Positions 28,009-37,453 of a stretch of 64,000 nucleotides of DNA are shown here, piece by piece. Location: positions 1 through 64,000 of the forward strand of contig QHUZ01000041.1 in NCBI GenBank assembly GCA_003223395.1. Reading direction: 5' to 3'. This DNA comes from Gemmatimonadota bacterium (lineage in GTDB: Bacteria > Gemmatimonadota > Gemmatimonadetes > Gemmatimonadales > GWC2-71-9). The translations under genes were made by a program, and so were the position numbers. Position 1 is the first letter of the stretch. Every line of letters begins with the position of its first letter. The notes below the pieces were generated by a model. The model was not told the DNA's origin and made no database searches. It worked only from the letters and a program-made list of their open reading frames with translations.

Positions 28009-29670
28009 ATGCGCTGGCTAGGCGTGACATCCTCAGGGTCGGCGATCCCGACGACGCGCGGGCTCCTCCGCCTCAACTACGTGGGCCGGATGTGCCTGGC
28101 GATCGCCATCTATGTCACCGCCGCCCTGAAGGTCCGCGTCGCGGCCCCGCTGGACATCCTCGCCACGTCGCTCATGCTGGTGATTGCCGGGGTCGTCACG
28201 TCCGCCTCCTACTGGCATACGCATTTCCGCCGCAGGGCCCCCGGGCCGACCTTCCTATACCTCCAAGCGGTGTTCGACGTCCTCCTGATCACCGCCGTGG
28301 TGCACATGACGGGCGGTGCGGACAGCGACCTCGCCAGCCTGTACGTCATTCTCGTGGCAGTGACGGCACTGTTGATGCCGCCGGCGAACGCCGGCCTCGT
28401 GACGCTGTTCGCTGGCCTCGTCTATTTCGCCGACGTCTTCTGGGGCCACTCGCCCGGAGTGACTCCGGGTGTCTGGGTCCAGCTCGCCGTGTTTGCGCTC
28501 GTTGCGGTGGTCATTGCCTACGTCGCGAGCCGGGTCAACGTGCTGGGCCGGCGGGAGGAAGCTCTCACCGCCGAGGTGCGCCAGGTACAGCTCGAGGCCG
28601 ACGACGTGCTGCGCAACATCCGTACAGGCGTGATCACCGTCGACGCCGACGGGCAGCTCCTGTATGCGAACCCGGCGTCCGAGGACATCCTGGGATTCAA
28701 GGCCCGTGAATGGCTGGGCCGCTCGGTGATGCCCGAGTTCGCCCGGCTGGCGCCGGAATTCTGGGCAGCCGTGACATCCACCGCGCGGCGCGGCGTTCGC
28801 CTGATGCGCGTCGAGGCCACCGTCCACCGTCCCGATCGCAGCTTCCCGATCGGCGTGACCACGACCACGCTCGACGGCCCCGTCGGCAGCCGGCCCCGAG
28901 TCTCCGCAATCTTCACCGACATCTCCGACTCCAAGCGTCTCGAGGAGCTGCACCTGCGCGCCGAGCGGCTCGAGGCCGTGGCGGAGCTGTCGTCGAGCCT
29001 CGCGCATGAGATCAAGAATCCGCTGGCGTCGATCCGGAGCTCTGTCGAGCAGCTCGGTCGCTCGTCGCGCGCCAACCCGGACGAGAAGTTCCTCGCCAAT
29101 CTCATCGTGCGCGAAAGCGACCGTCTGTCGCGGTTGCTGTCGGAGTTTCTCGACTTCTCGCGCGTGCGCGTGACCGAATGCCGGCCCATGGATCTGCACT
29201 CGGTCGCCGAGGCGGCCATTCGGCTGGTCCGCCAACACCCCGATTGCGCGGCCGGCGTCAAGATCATCCTCGAGGGTGGGCCCACCCCGATGGAAGGCGA
29301 TGAGGACCTGCTCCACCGGGTGGTGTCGAACCTGGTCCTCAATGCAGTCCAGGCCGCCGGGTCACGCGCGGCGGTAAAGGTCCGAACGGGCTCGGCGGCG
29401 GCGAACGAGCTGCCCGGCGGTGCCGGTATCGATAACCCGGTGGCGCTGCGGGTCAGCGACAACGGCCCCGGCATCCCCGCCGATCTCCAGGAACGTTTGT
29501 TCGAGCCCTTCGCCACCGGACGTGTCGGCGGTACCGGGCTCGGACTTGCCATCGTGCAGCGCGCGGTGGAAGCCCATCGCGGCTTAGTGCTGGTGGACAC
29601 GAAGGCCGGCGGAGGAACGACATTCACCGTCTACTTCCCGGCCGCTCGTCGCAAAGAGGAGGCCGCGTAA
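28009..29670 (+). CDS. pilS: Sensor histidine kinase PilS (NtrB-type)
   Basis: 553 aa. Six or so transmembrane segments occupy residues about 25-190, then a short coiled coil and a PAS domain (about 200-310, [20 protein letters not shown]). The HisKA box [16 protein letters not shown] has the phospho-accepting His at residue 333. The HATPase region shows the N box [18 protein letters not shown] and GGTGLGLAI. This is the PilS layout, which in Pseudomonas monitors pilin levels in the membrane and controls PilR. It overlaps the pilR ATG by one base. The start sits directly after a run of eight C with no clear ribosome binding site. Confidence 0.88.
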   Translation: MRWLGVTSSGSAIPTTRGLLRLNYVGRMCLAIAIYVTAALKVRVAAPLDILATSLMLVIAGVVTSASYWHTHFRRRAPGPTFLYLQAVFDVLLITAVVHMTGGADSDLASLYVILVAVTALLMPPANAGLVTLFAGLVYFADVFWGHSPGVTPGVWVQLAVFALVAVVIAYVASRVNVLGRREEALTAEVRQVQLEADDVLRNIRTGVITVDADGQLLYANPASEDILGFKAREWLGRSVMPEFARLAPEFWAAVTSTARRGVRLMRVEATVHRPDRSFPIGVTTTTLDGPVGSRPRVSAIFTDISDSKRLEELHLRAERLEAVAELSSSLAHEIKNPLASIRSSVEQLGRSSRANPDEKFLANLIVRESDRLSRLLSEFLDFSRVRVTECRPMDLHSVAEAAIRLVRQHPDCAAGVKIILEGGPTPMEGDEDLLHRVVSNLVLNAVQAAGSRAAVKVRTGSAAANELPGGAGIDNPVALRVSDNGPGIPADLQERLFEPFATGRVGGTGLGLAIVQRAVEAHRGLVLVDTKAGGGTTFTVYFPAARRKEEAA

Positions 29671-30880
29671 TGGCTACCGCACCATCGATTCTCGTCATCG
29701 ACGACGAACAAGGAATCCTCGAAACTCTCCGCATCCTGCTGAAGAACGAGGGCTTCGACATCACCACGGCGCAGGGGGGCAAGGCGGGCCTGGAGCAGCT
29801 GAAGGGTTCGGCGCCCGACATCGTGCTGACCGATCTCAAGATGCCCGGTGTCACCGGGATCGAGATCCTCTCGGCCGTCCGCGGGCAGGACCCCGAAACC
29901 CCGGTCATCCTCATGACGGCGCAGGCATCGCTCCAGACTGCCATCCAGGCCGTGAACGAGGGCGCTTTCTACTATATACAGAAGCCGTTTTCGAACGACG
30001 ACATGGTGGCGATCTGCCGCCGTGCCGCCGAACATCGTCGGCTGCGGGCCGAGAACAAGCAGCTCAAGCAGGAGATTCGCCGCCGCGAGCGCTCCGGCCA
30101 GGTGAAGCCGCTCGGCAAGTCCCGCCTCTTCAGCGAGGTGATGCGGCTGGCGGAACAGGTCGCTCCGACCGAAAGCACCGTCTTGATCCAGGGCGAATCG
30201 GGAACCGGTAAGGAAGTCATTGCCCGCTACCTCCACGAGCTGTCGGCGCGCGCGGAAGGCCTGTTCCTGTCGCTGAACTGCGGCGCACTGCCCGAAAGCC
30301 TGCTGGAGTCGGAGCTCTTCGGCCACGTCAAGGGCTCGTTCACGGGCGCGGTACGCGACAAGCAGGGGCTGTTCGCCGCGGCGCGCGGTGGGACGTTCTT
30401 CCTCGACGAGATCGGCGAGATGTCGCCCGCCACCCAGGTCAAGCTGCTGCGCGTGTTGCAGGAGCGGGAAGCGATCCCGGTCGGCGGCACCGAAGCCATT
30501 CCGGTCGACGTCCGGGTGGTCGCCGCCACCAACCGCAACCTGGAAGACGACATCAAGCGCGCGGCAACGTGCGGGAGCTCGAGAACGCACTGGAGCGAGC
30601 CGTCACCCTGACGAAGGGCGACGTCATCCCGCGGTCCGCGATCCCCGATCGCATCAGCGAGCGCAAGGCGGAGCCGCTGGTGGCGGAGCGGCTGCACAAG
30701 AACCCGTCCCTCGACGTGATCGAGCAGGCGTACATCACCTGGGTGCTACAGAGCGAAGGGGGTAACAAGACCCGCGCCGCCGAGGTGCTGGGCATCGACC
30801 CCTCGACGCTCTACCGCAAGCTCAGTCGTTACGACGGCAGCGACAAGAAACCCGACTCTGAGCCGAGCGGGACCCCATAG
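29670..30880 (+). pseudogene. pilR: PilR/NtrC-family sigma-54 activator, broken by internal deletion and frameshift
   Basis: The receiver domain (phospho-acceptor Asp 55 in LTDLKMPG) and the first part of the AAA+ domain are intact: Walker A GESGTGKE, the sigma-54-contacting loop GSFTGA, and Walker B FFLDEIGE. At about 30555-30565 the frame runs from [12 protein letters not shown] straight to what should be [14 protein letters not shown], now in another frame (+). The first frame ends at 30611. The second carries the C-terminal Fis-type helix-turn-helix (TRAAEVLGIDPSTLYRKL) and stops at 30880. By comparison with the intact NtrC-type protein at 41983, about 62 residues (about 190 bases) are missing, including the FREDLFYRL segment with the arginine finger. 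It is either a real lesion or an assembly error. Confidence 0.85.
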
Positions 30881-30960
30881 CAATCGAACATCCGCCGAGT
30901 GATCCGGTCGGCGCGGAGACGCTGGAGCAGCTCTCCGGCGCCGAGCGCTACAACCGCTGG

Positions 30961-31590
30961 ATGTTCGACCGGCTGCGGCGCTGGGTGGGGGGACGGGTCT
31001 TGGAGATCGGATCGGGAATCGGCAACCTGTCTGCGTTCCTGCTCGATGCCGAACGGCTGGTGCTCACCGATACGCGGGAGGAGTACCTGGACCGGTTGCG
31101 CACGCGCTTCGCAAAGCATCCCAATGTTGCGGTGGCGCGCCTCTACCTGCCGACCGAGCTCGGCGCTGTCGCCGGACAGCAATTCGACAGCATCATCTGT
31201 CTCAACGTGCTCGAGCACGTGGACGACGACATGGCGTCGCTGCACGCGATGCGTCGGCTGCTGGCGCCGAGCGGCCGCCTGATTCTGCTGGTGCCTGCGT
31301 TACCCGCATTGTACGGGACGATCGACAAAGCCCTCGGGCATCACCGGCGGTATCAGCGCGCCCCTCTGACGTCTCTGCTGCAAGCGACCGGCTTCAAGGT
31401 CGCGCACGTCGAATACTTCAATCTCGCCGGGGTCCCCGGCTGGTGGTTCGCCGGGAGAGTGCTGCGCCGCCAGACGATTCCGGCGGCCTCGCTCAAGCTG
31501 TATGACGCCTTGGTGCCCCTGTTCCGGCTCGAGCGACTGCTTCCCTGGCGGCTTGGGCAGTCCCTCATCGCGATCGGGGAGGCGGCCTGA
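30961..31590 (+). CDS. Class I SAM-dependent methyltransferase
   Basis: At least 209 aa. Motif I is VLEIGSGIGNLS, acidic motif II is LVLTDTREEYLD, and FDSIICLNVLEHVDDD and LLAPSGRLILLVPALPALYG follow, a Methyltransf_11/12 pattern. The C-terminal half carries hydrophobic segments and HHRRYQR, typical of methyltransferases found in polysaccharide or polyprenyl-sugar loci. Family-like coding (ETLEQLSGAERYNRWMFDRL) continues upstream to about 30880 without ATG, GTG or TTG, so the true start is uncertain: ATA 30877, ATC 30883 or CTG 30922 are possible, and ATG 30961 is the first standard codon. It is followed by a GT2 gene overlapping by one base, so a sugar or lipid-carrier substrate is likely. 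Confidence 0.8.
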   Translation: MFDRLRRWVGGRVLEIGSGIGNLSAFLLDAERLVLTDTREEYLDRLRTRFAKHPNVAVARLYLPTELGAVAGQQFDSIICLNVLEHVDDDMASLHAMRRLLAPSGRLILLVPALPALYGTIDKALGHHRRYQRAPLTSLLQATGFKVAHVEYFNLAGVPGWWFAGRVLRRQTIPAASLKLYDALVPLFRLERLLPWRLGQSLIAIGEAA

Positions 31591-32339
31591 TGCGCGAAGA
31601 GCGCCGCTCCCCCAACCTGCTCCTCAGCGTCATCGTGCCGGCCTACAACGAAGCTGCGACCGTCGAGGCCGCGCTGCGCCGGATCCGCGCGATTGCCCTG
31701 CGGCTCGAAATCATCGCCGTCAACGACGCCTCGACCGACGGGACGCGGGAAATCCTCGATGGGCTGGCCAAAACGGGGCTGGTGGACCGGGTGATCCATC
31801 ACGAGCAGAACCGGGGCAAGGGCGCCGCGATCCGCAGCGGCATCACCGCCGCGGGCGGCGATGCCGTCGTGGTGCAGGACGCAGATCTCGAGTATGACCC
31901 GGCGGACCTGCCGTCATTGCTGCTGCCGATCCGGGCGCGCCAGGCCGATGCGGTCTATGGATCGCGGTTCCAGGGTGGCCCGCATCGCGTGCTCTACTTC
32001 TGGCACTACGTCGGCAACCGCTTTCTGACCCTGTTGTCGAACATGTTCACCAACCTGAACCTCACTGACCTCGAGACCTGCTACAAGCTGATTCGCACGG
32101 ACCTCCTGAAGCAGCTGCCGCTGTCATCCAATCGGTTCGGCTTCGAGGTCGAAATCACGGCGCGGTTGGCGCAGGCCCGGGCGCGCATCTGGGAAATCCC
32201 CATCTCGTACAGCGGCCGCACCTATGCGGAGGGAAAGAAGATCACCTGGCGCGACGGCTGCGCCGCCCTGTTTCACATCCTGCGGTACAACCTCTTCGTC
32301 CCGCGCAACGTCAACGCTTGGCGCTTACCCGCGAAGTAA
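31590..32339 (+). CDS. GT2 glycosyltransferase, dolichol-phosphate mannose synthase-like
   Basis: 249 aa GT-A fold enzyme: LLSVIVPAYNEAATVEAAL, NDASTDGTREIL, NRGKGAAIRSGI and the metal-binding QDADLEYDP (DAD at 97-99), then YGSRF, TNLNLTDLETCYKLIRTD and a late RYAEGKKI-like stretch. The DLETCYK signature and soluble C-terminus are those of DPM1-like enzymes, which load mannose, glucose or another sugar onto a polyprenyl phosphate on the cytoplasmic face. That product is the donor for membrane GT-C enzymes, and four such proteins are encoded nearby. The sugar identity is unknown. Confidence 0.85.
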   Translation: MREERRSPNLLLSVIVPAYNEAATVEAALRRIRAIALRLEIIAVNDASTDGTREILDGLAKTGLVDRVIHHEQNRGKGAAIRSGITAAGGDAVVVQDADLEYDPADLPSLLLPIRARQADAVYGSRFQGGPHRVLYFWHYVGNRFLTLLSNMFTNLNLTDLETCYKLIRTDLLKQLPLSSNRFGFEVEITARLAQARARIWEIPISYSGRTYAEGKKITWRDGCAALFHILRYNLFVPRNVNAWRLPAK

Positions 32340-33808
32340 AGATCGGTCTCGTCACGGCGGCCGCGACGCTGGCCGTCGGCATCCTCACCCTGAATCAGGC
32401 GCTCGTCGGAGTCTTCTACGATGACGGCCTGTATGCAGGACTCGCGACGGCGCTGGGGAGCGGCCACGGATACGTCCATCCCCATCTCCCCGGCATGCCG
32501 GCGGTCGTGCACTACCCACCCCTCTATCCGGTTTTGCTGGCGCCGTTCTTCGGCACGCTGCCCGTAAAAGCCGCCGCCATTGTCGGGAAGGTGCTCAATG
32601 ACCTGCTGAGTGCGGGGGCAGCGGGACTCATCGCGTGGTACGCCGCCAAAACCGAGTTCCTCGGACCCCGACTTCCGCACTGGGTTTCGGGAGCGGTCGT
32701 CTTTGCTGCGGCCGTCGCGATCCCCGTGCTCGCAACCCAGGGGGTGCTCTTCGCCGAGCCGCTGTTCAGTGGGCTGTTGGCCGTCGCCGTGATCGAAGCG
32801 GATCGCAGTACGCAACCCTGGGTCGCGGGCGTGGCGGCCGCCCTGGCATTGCTTACGCGATCCATCGGGATCGCAATTGTGGCTGGTATTCTCGGTTTTC
32901 TCCTGCTGCATCGCGCGCCGCGGCGCGTTGCACTCGCCGTGGTTCTGCCGGGCGTGGTCGCGGCGATCGCCTGGGGACTGTGGGTGCTGACGCATGCCCG
33001 TCAAATCGATCCAGCCCTCGCGCTCAATTACGGAACGTATCTGGCGCCCGTCAGCCAGGCCGGGCTGTCGGCAGTGGCCGTGAACATCCGGGACTTGCCG
33101 CGCCCACTCGAGGTATTGGCATTCGGCTGGATTCCTGTCTTCTGGCTGTACTTCATCCTTGCGATGACGGCGCTCGCGATCGGACTGTATGGCCTTTTCG
33201 TGGTGTCGCGGCGCTCGGCGATTGGCCTGGTCCTTGTACTGTATTTGTTGATCCTGGCGATCTGGCCGTACCCCCCGGATCGATTCCTCTGGGCTGTTCT
33301 TCCCTGGCTGGCGCTGATCTGGTGTGCCGGCGTGGTCGAGCTGTCGAACCGCTGGCCACGACTCCGCATGCCCCTCGCAGTCTTCGTGGTGGTAACGGCC
33401 GGCGGGTATCTGTATTTCGAGTACCGCGGAGTCAAAGCGCGCGGATGGGACTCGCAGGCGCGCGCCATCTCGGCCAACTTCGCTGAGCTGCTTCCGGTGG
33501 TCCAGAATCTGCCCGACTCCGCCGTCCTCGCGACCGATGACGAGGCGCTGGTCTGGCTCTACAGCCGCCGGTTGTCCGTCCCGTTGTCCCTCGAGAGCTA
33601 TCGCGGCCGCGAGTTGATCCGGCCGACGCCGGCCGAGCACCGCGCATATCTCGAGCGAATGGGTGTGACGCACGTGCTGCTGGCGAGTGCGACGTCCCCG
33701 TCGGCGATCGAGCTGCGAGCCCTGATCGGCGCCTATCCGTCGTTGTTAACCGCCATCTACCGCTGGCCCGATGGACGCTGGCTCTTTGCCGTGAACCGTG
33801 GACAGTAA
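32318..33808 (+). CDS. GT39/PMT-like membrane glycosyltransferase
   Basis: 496 aa with about ten or more hydrophobic helices. TTG 32318 overlaps the GT2 gene's end. The first periplasmic loop has the GT-C acidic pair (FYDDGLYAGLATALGSGHGY, Asp 35-36), then HYPPLYPVLLAPF, as in ArnT/PMT-type enzymes that take sugar from polyprenyl phosphate. The last 100 residues form a soluble periplasmic domain (ATDDEALVWLYSRR, MGVTHVLLASATSP). Acceptor and donor are not known. Its position between the DPM-like gene and TMTC-like genes suggests the same pathway. Confidence 0.75.
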   Translation: MALTREVKIGLVTAAATLAVGILTLNQALVGVFYDDGLYAGLATALGSGHGYVHPHLPGMPAVVHYPPLYPVLLAPFFGTLPVKAAAIVGKVLNDLLSAGAAGLIAWYAAKTEFLGPRLPHWVSGAVVFAAAVAIPVLATQGVLFAEPLFSGLLAVAVIEADRSTQPWVAGVAAALALLTRSIGIAIVAGILGFLLLHRAPRRVALAVVLPGVVAAIAWGLWVLTHARQIDPALALNYGTYLAPVSQAGLSAVAVNIRDLPRPLEVLAFGWIPVFWLYFILAMTALAIGLYGLFVVSRRSAIGLVLVLYLLILAIWPYPPDRFLWAVLPWLALIWCAGVVELSNRWPRLRMPLAVFVVVTAGGYLYFEYRGVKARGWDSQARAISANFAELLPVVQNLPDSAVLATDDEALVWLYSRRLSVPLSLESYRGRELIRPTPAEHRAYLERMGVTHVLLASATSPSAIELRALIGAYPSLLTAIYRWPDGRWLFAVNRGQ

Positions 33809-35294
33809 AGACCGGCGCCTCTACCTCGCCGTTCTCGCTTGCGCCCTCGTTCCCTATGTCCCGGCGCTGTGGAACGGGTTTGCGATGGACGACCTCTACA
33901 TCATCGTCTGGAACCCGCTCGTGCATTCGGTGCAGGGTGTGTGGCACGCCTTCGGCGGACCATACTGGCCGCCGGATTTGGGTGGCCAGATGTACCGCCC
34001 GCTGCCGCTGGCAGACTTCGCGATGGATTGGGCCATCTCGCGGGGCCACCCAGTCTGGTTTCACGCGATGAACCTGGTTTGGCATGCGGGTGTGGCGGTG
34101 GCAGCGGCGGCACTCGCGCGCCGTTGGGCGGAGTGGCCCGCGGCGCTCGCCGCCGGACTGGTCTTTGCCGTCCATCCTGTGCACGTCGAGGCGGTCGCAA
34201 ACGTGGTTGGTCGTGCCGAGCTGATGGCCGCCGCCGGCGTGTGTCTCGCCGTGTACGCGGCGGTCGTGCGGCAAGACGTGCTCCTCAGCGGCGCGGCGCT
34301 CCTGCTCGGCTTGCTCAGCAAAGAGAACGCCGTCGTGGCGCCCGCCCTGATCGGCTGGGCGTGGCTCGTTGGCCTGTCGCGACCATCCCGCCGGCGCATG
34401 CTCGCATTCGCGGCCAGCTGGGTGATCATCGCTGGGGCGTACCTCGCCATCCGAGGCGTCGTCTTGCACCCCTACGCCAGGCTCTATGCTATCGCCCCCG
34501 TGTTCCTGGGCGAAAGCGGGTTTTCCGGTCGGCTCACGGCGATCGCGGCGCTCGGCGATGTGCTCCGACTCCTGGTTTTTCCACTGACCCTGCGCGTCGA
34601 CTACTCGCCTGCCGAGCGCACGGTCGTTCGCTCGCTGCTGGACGGCCGGTTCCTGATCGGCCTGGCATGTGTGGCGCTCTGGGCCTCGCTGCTCGTGATG
34701 GCGTGGCGGCGGCAGCGACGTCTGGAGGCGTATGGATTGGGCTGGATCGCAATCGCGTTCCTGCCCGTGTCCAACCTGCCGTTCTCGAGCGGTGTCTTCC
34801 TCGCCGAGCGGACGTTGTACCTGCCGTCCGTCGGGCTGGCGCTCGCGGTGGGTACGGCGCTCGCTCGGCTTCCCGTGCAGCGGTTTCGGCTGGTGCTGGC
34901 GCTGCTCGTCCTGGCCGGCGGCGTCCGCTCGGTGCTGCGCACGCCGGTGTGGCATGACGACTTCACGGTGACGCAGAGCATTCTCGAGGACTCGCCGGGA
35001 TCCTACCGCGGGCCGGCGCGCATGGCGGCGCTGTACCAAAGCCACCGGCAACCGGATCGGGCGATGGCGTCCCTGCGCATCGCGGCCCGTATCTACGATC
35101 GCGATCCGACCGTGTTCATCGCCGCCGCGGATGCGGCACTCACGCTGGGGCAGTCACACGTCGCGGATTCCCTGCTCACCCGCGCGGAGCTGCTCTGCAC
35201 CGGGTGCCCTGGTTACTACCGGACGCAGGCACTGGCCGCGCGGTCGCGCGGCGACTCAGCCGTGGCCGATTCGCTGCTCGCGCGGATGCGATGA
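33798..35294 (+). CDS. TMTC-like membrane glycosyltransferase 1 (GT-C fold with C-terminal TPR)
   Basis: 498 aa, GTG start at 33798 overlapping the previous gene. N-terminal half: many helices, GT-C acidic pair MDD (Asp 31-32) in the first loop, YRPLPLADFAMDW, and the landmark VHPVHVEAVANVVGRAELMA. Then LLGLLSKENAV, DYSPAER and LAERTLYLPSVGLAL follow. These strings are those of the TMTC family (DUF1736), which in animals O-mannosylates cadherins. Two short TPR-like helix pairs close the protein (ARMAALYQSHRQPDRAMASL and HVADSLLTRAELLCTGCPGY). It should transfer a lipid-linked sugar to Ser/Thr outside the membrane. Two paralogues lie close by, interleaved with pilins. Confidence 0.82.
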   Translation: MDSKDRRLYLAVLACALVPYVPALWNGFAMDDLYIIVWNPLVHSVQGVWHAFGGPYWPPDLGGQMYRPLPLADFAMDWAISRGHPVWFHAMNLVWHAGVAVAAAALARRWAEWPAALAAGLVFAVHPVHVEAVANVVGRAELMAAAGVCLAVYAAVVRQDVLLSGAALLLGLLSKENAVVAPALIGWAWLVGLSRPSRRRMLAFAASWVIIAGAYLAIRGVVLHPYARLYAIAPVFLGESGFSGRLTAIAALGDVLRLLVFPLTLRVDYSPAERTVVRSLLDGRFLIGLACVALWASLLVMAWRRQRRLEAYGLGWIAIAFLPVSNLPFSSGVFLAERTLYLPSVGLALAVGTALARLPVQRFRLVLALLVLAGGVRSVLRTPVWHDDFTVTQSILEDSPGSYRGPARMAALYQSHRQPDRAMASLRIAARIYDRDPTVFIAAADAALTLGQSHVADSLLTRAELLCTGCPGYYRTQALAARSRGDSAVADSLLARMR

Positions 35295-36814
35295 AACGCG
35301 AGCTGTGGTTTGTGTTCGGCGTCGCTGTCGCGTTGTATCTCCCGACGGTTCGATACGGTTTCGTGCAGGACGATCGCGCGATCATCGCGTCGAATCCGGC
35401 GGCGCATTCAGTCGGCGCGGCGCTCCGCGCATTCGACGATCCGTACTGGCCGCGCGAGACCGGCGCGGGCCTCTACCGGCCCCTGACCATTCTGAGTTAT
35501 GCGGTCGATTGGACCGTCTCCGGCGGTCGGCCTGGCTGGTTGCATGTCATGAATGCCTTGTGGCACGGCCTGGCGACCGTTCTGCTCGTGTTGCTGCTCG
35601 CGCGCTGGCTCGCGCCACTCGGCGCCTCCGTCGCAGGGCTTGTGTTCGCCTGGCATCCCGTGCACGTCGAGGCAGTGGCGAGTTTGGTCGGTCGTGCTGA
35701 GCTGCTGGTGGCCGTGGGCATTCTCGGGGCGGTACTCGCCGCCCGGCGCGGGCAATGGGCGGTTGCGGTGCTCTGCGCGGCGCTCGCGATGTTCAGCAAG
35801 GAGCACGGTGTCATTGTCGGTGTCGTCATACTGCTCGATAGGTGGCTGCAGGGATCTGAGGAGCGGCCGTACCCCGTTGGCTTTGGGATCGCCCTGGCAG
35901 TAGTGACGATTGGCTTTCTCGCGGCTTGGCTCGCAGTCGGTTGGGTCGGTGAGAGCGACCAGGCGGCGGTCTTCTACGACCGGGGAACGTGGGGACGACT
36001 GGCAATCGCGCTGCCCGCGTTGCTACGAGCTGCGATGCTGCTGATCTGGCCGGCATCCCTCTCGGTCGATTACAACCCGCAAGTGCTTCCTGCTCGGACC
36101 GGTATGTCGATCGCGGCGGCGTTGGGGTTGTTCCTTCTTGTGGGCATTCCGGCGCTTGCAATCTGGTGCCGGCGTCGCGCACCGGCGATTTCGTTTGCCG
36201 CCTGGATTGCTGCGCTCTCCTACCTGCCGACGGCAAATCTGTTCTTTTCCGCGGGCGTCGTCCTCGCCGAGCGCAACTTGTATCTCGCCGCTGCGCTCCC
36301 CGCCGCGCTCGTCGGCTGGGCTGCGACCTGGGTCGCGGCACGATGCGGGCCACGTCCGGCGGCAGTTGCCGTGGCGATCGTGGCGATCATATGCGGATGG
36401 CGCTCGCTCGCCCGGCTGCCGGCGTGGCGAGACAATCGCTCGCAGCTGGTGACGTTGCTCGCGGAGCATCCCGAGTCCTACCGGGCGCATGCCTCGGCCG
36501 CGGGCGTCCTCGCCGGCACCGGTGACACCGCCGCGGCTCGGCGCCAATACCGGATGGCGGATTCTATTTTTCCCGATGACCGTTACCTGAATGGCGCGAA
36601 CGCGATCTTCTTGATCGGCATCGGTGACACCGCCGCCGCGGTTCCGTTGATCGACCGAGGGAGGCGATCGAATATCGGCGAGCGCATGACATTGCGCGCG
36701 AGGTTTCTCCTCGAGCTGGCTCGCCGCCACCCTGCCAACGCCACTGCAATCGCCGATTCGGCGGGCAGGCGTTTCGCTGGCGAGCAGAAGTGGTATCTCC
36801 AATTTCGGCAGTGA
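35291..36814 (+). CDS. TMTC-like membrane glycosyltransferase 2
   Basis: 507 aa. ATG 35291 overlaps the previous stop as ATGA; an in-frame start 29 codons earlier would run into the first paralogue. Same plan as its neighbour: FVQDDRAII (Asp 27-28), LYRPLTILSYAVDW, WHPVHVEAVASLVGRAELLV, FSKEHGV, VDYNPQVL, LAERNLYLAAAL, then a TPR-like tail (YRAHASAAGVLAGTGDTAAA and YLNGANAIFLIGIGDTAAAV). It differs substantially from copy 1, so the duplication is old. It is last in the run starting at the methyltransferase and is followed by a hairpin terminator. Confidence 0.8.
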   Translation: MKRELWFVFGVAVALYLPTVRYGFVQDDRAIIASNPAAHSVGAALRAFDDPYWPRETGAGLYRPLTILSYAVDWTVSGGRPGWLHVMNALWHGLATVLLVLLLARWLAPLGASVAGLVFAWHPVHVEAVASLVGRAELLVAVGILGAVLAARRGQWAVAVLCAALAMFSKEHGVIVGVVILLDRWLQGSEERPYPVGFGIALAVVTIGFLAAWLAVGWVGESDQAAVFYDRGTWGRLAIALPALLRAAMLLIWPASLSVDYNPQVLPARTGMSIAAALGLFLLVGIPALAIWCRRRAPAISFAAWIAALSYLPTANLFFSAGVVLAERNLYLAAALPAALVGWAATWVAARCGPRPAAVAVAIVAIICGWRSLARLPAWRDNRSQLVTLLAEHPESYRAHASAAGVLAGTGDTAAARRQYRMADSIFPDDRYLNGANAIFLIGIGDTAAAVPLIDRGRRSNIGERMTLRARFLLELARRHPANATAIADSAGRRFAGEQKWYLQFRQ

Positions 36815-36840
36815 GTTAGAGCCTCGTTGCGTCTGGCGTC

Positions 36841-36866
36841 CCGGCTTGCAAAAAGCCGGAGTTTTT
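36841..36866 (+). terminator. Terminator after the glycosyltransferase run
   Basis: Stem CCGGCTT (36841-36847) / AAGCCGG (36853-36859), loop GCAAA, then AGTTTTT. It separates the glycosyltransferase genes from pilin gene 1. Confidence 0.8.
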
Positions 36867-36949
36867 CAGCGTTTTGCGAGGATGAGAAAACGGGTTCCGT
36901 ACGCGTTAGTTGTTGGTGCCATGTTAGTTGTGATGGAGTTCTCGATCCA

Positions 36950-36965
36950 AGGCATGATTCGTGCT
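36950..36965 (+). promoter_or_regulatory. Putative sigma-54 promoter of pilin gene 1
   Basis: AGGCATGATTCGTGCT: GG at 36951-36952 and GC at 36963-36964 with the required 10 bases between. It lies 66 bases before the ATG. The core GGYATGATTMGTGC is shared with the site of pilin gene 2. Confidence 0.6.
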
Positions 36966-37029
36966 TGTTGGAGGGGGGAAAGAACAAGTCACTCTGATTC
37001 GTTGGACCTCATAGGGGAGGTAGTTCCAG

Positions 37030-37398
37030 ATGAACCGCAAGGGTTTTACACTGATCGAGCTTCTGATCGTGGTCGTGATCATCGGCATTTTGGCCGCGAT
37101 CGCGATTCCGAAGTTCGCGAACACGAAGGAGAAGGCGTATCTCGCGTCGATGAAGTCGGATCTGCGCAACCTGATTACCGCTGAAGAGGCGTATTTCGCC
37201 GACTCGGTGAAGTACACCAGCAACCTCGGCACGCAGTACAACGTGACGAGCGGCGTGGTCGGCCCCACCATTGCGGTGACGGCTGATGGGTTCACCGCGA
37301 CGGTGTCCCACACCACGACGACGAAGACCTGTTCGATCTATGTCGGGTCGACGTCGCTGGCGCCTGCCAACAAGGAAGGCGAGCCGAAGTGCCAGTAA
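37030..37398 (+). CDS. pilA: Type IV major pilin, copy 1 (PilA-like)
   Basis: 122 aa. The class III signal MNRKG|FTLIELLIVVVIIGIL has prepilin peptidase cleavage before Phe 6 and the essential Glu at mature position 5, followed by the N-terminal alpha-helix. A short C-terminal domain has Cys 101 and Cys 121, which can form the D-region disulfide. It also has a Thr-rich loop (SHTTTTKT, 93-100) and STSLAP, which could carry O-linked sugar. The ribosome binding site GGGGAGGTAG lies 7 bases upstream. It is one of four genes identical over the first 68 residues. This copy has Gln 69, Asn 71-Val 72, Asp 86, Ser 107 and Gln 122. It is compact like Geobacter-type short pilins. It is preceded by a sigma-54-like element and followed by its own terminator. 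Confidence 0.95.
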   Translation: MNRKGFTLIELLIVVVIIGILAAIAIPKFANTKEKAYLASMKSDLRNLITAEEAYFADSVKYTSNLGTQYNVTSGVVGPTIAVTADGFTATVSHTTTTKTCSIYVGSTSLAPANKEGEPKCQ

Positions 37399-37421
37399 GG
37401 CCTTTGGCCTGACGCACGAGG

Positions 37422-37453
37422 GCGGCGGGGAAAACCCCGCCGCTCTTTTTTTT
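37422..37453 (+). terminator. Terminator of pilin gene 1
   Basis: GCGGCGGGG, loop AAAA, CCCCGCCGC, then TCTTTTTTTT. An AGGCC-TTT-GGCCT mini-palindrome follows the stop codon. The same 3' block follows pilins 2 and 3 and, diverged, pilin 4. Confidence 0.95.

Noticed and set aside
36834-36850. TGGC...TTGCA resembling a sigma-54 promoter before pilin 1
   Set aside because: GG to GC spacing is 11, not 10, and the sequence overlaps the CCGGCTT/AAGCCGG terminator; the site at 36950 is better.
36846-37184. Small open frame (from 36846, internal Met-Arg-Lys-Arg) before pilin 1
   Set aside because: It crosses the terminator, has no ribosome binding site and continues out of frame through pilin 1.
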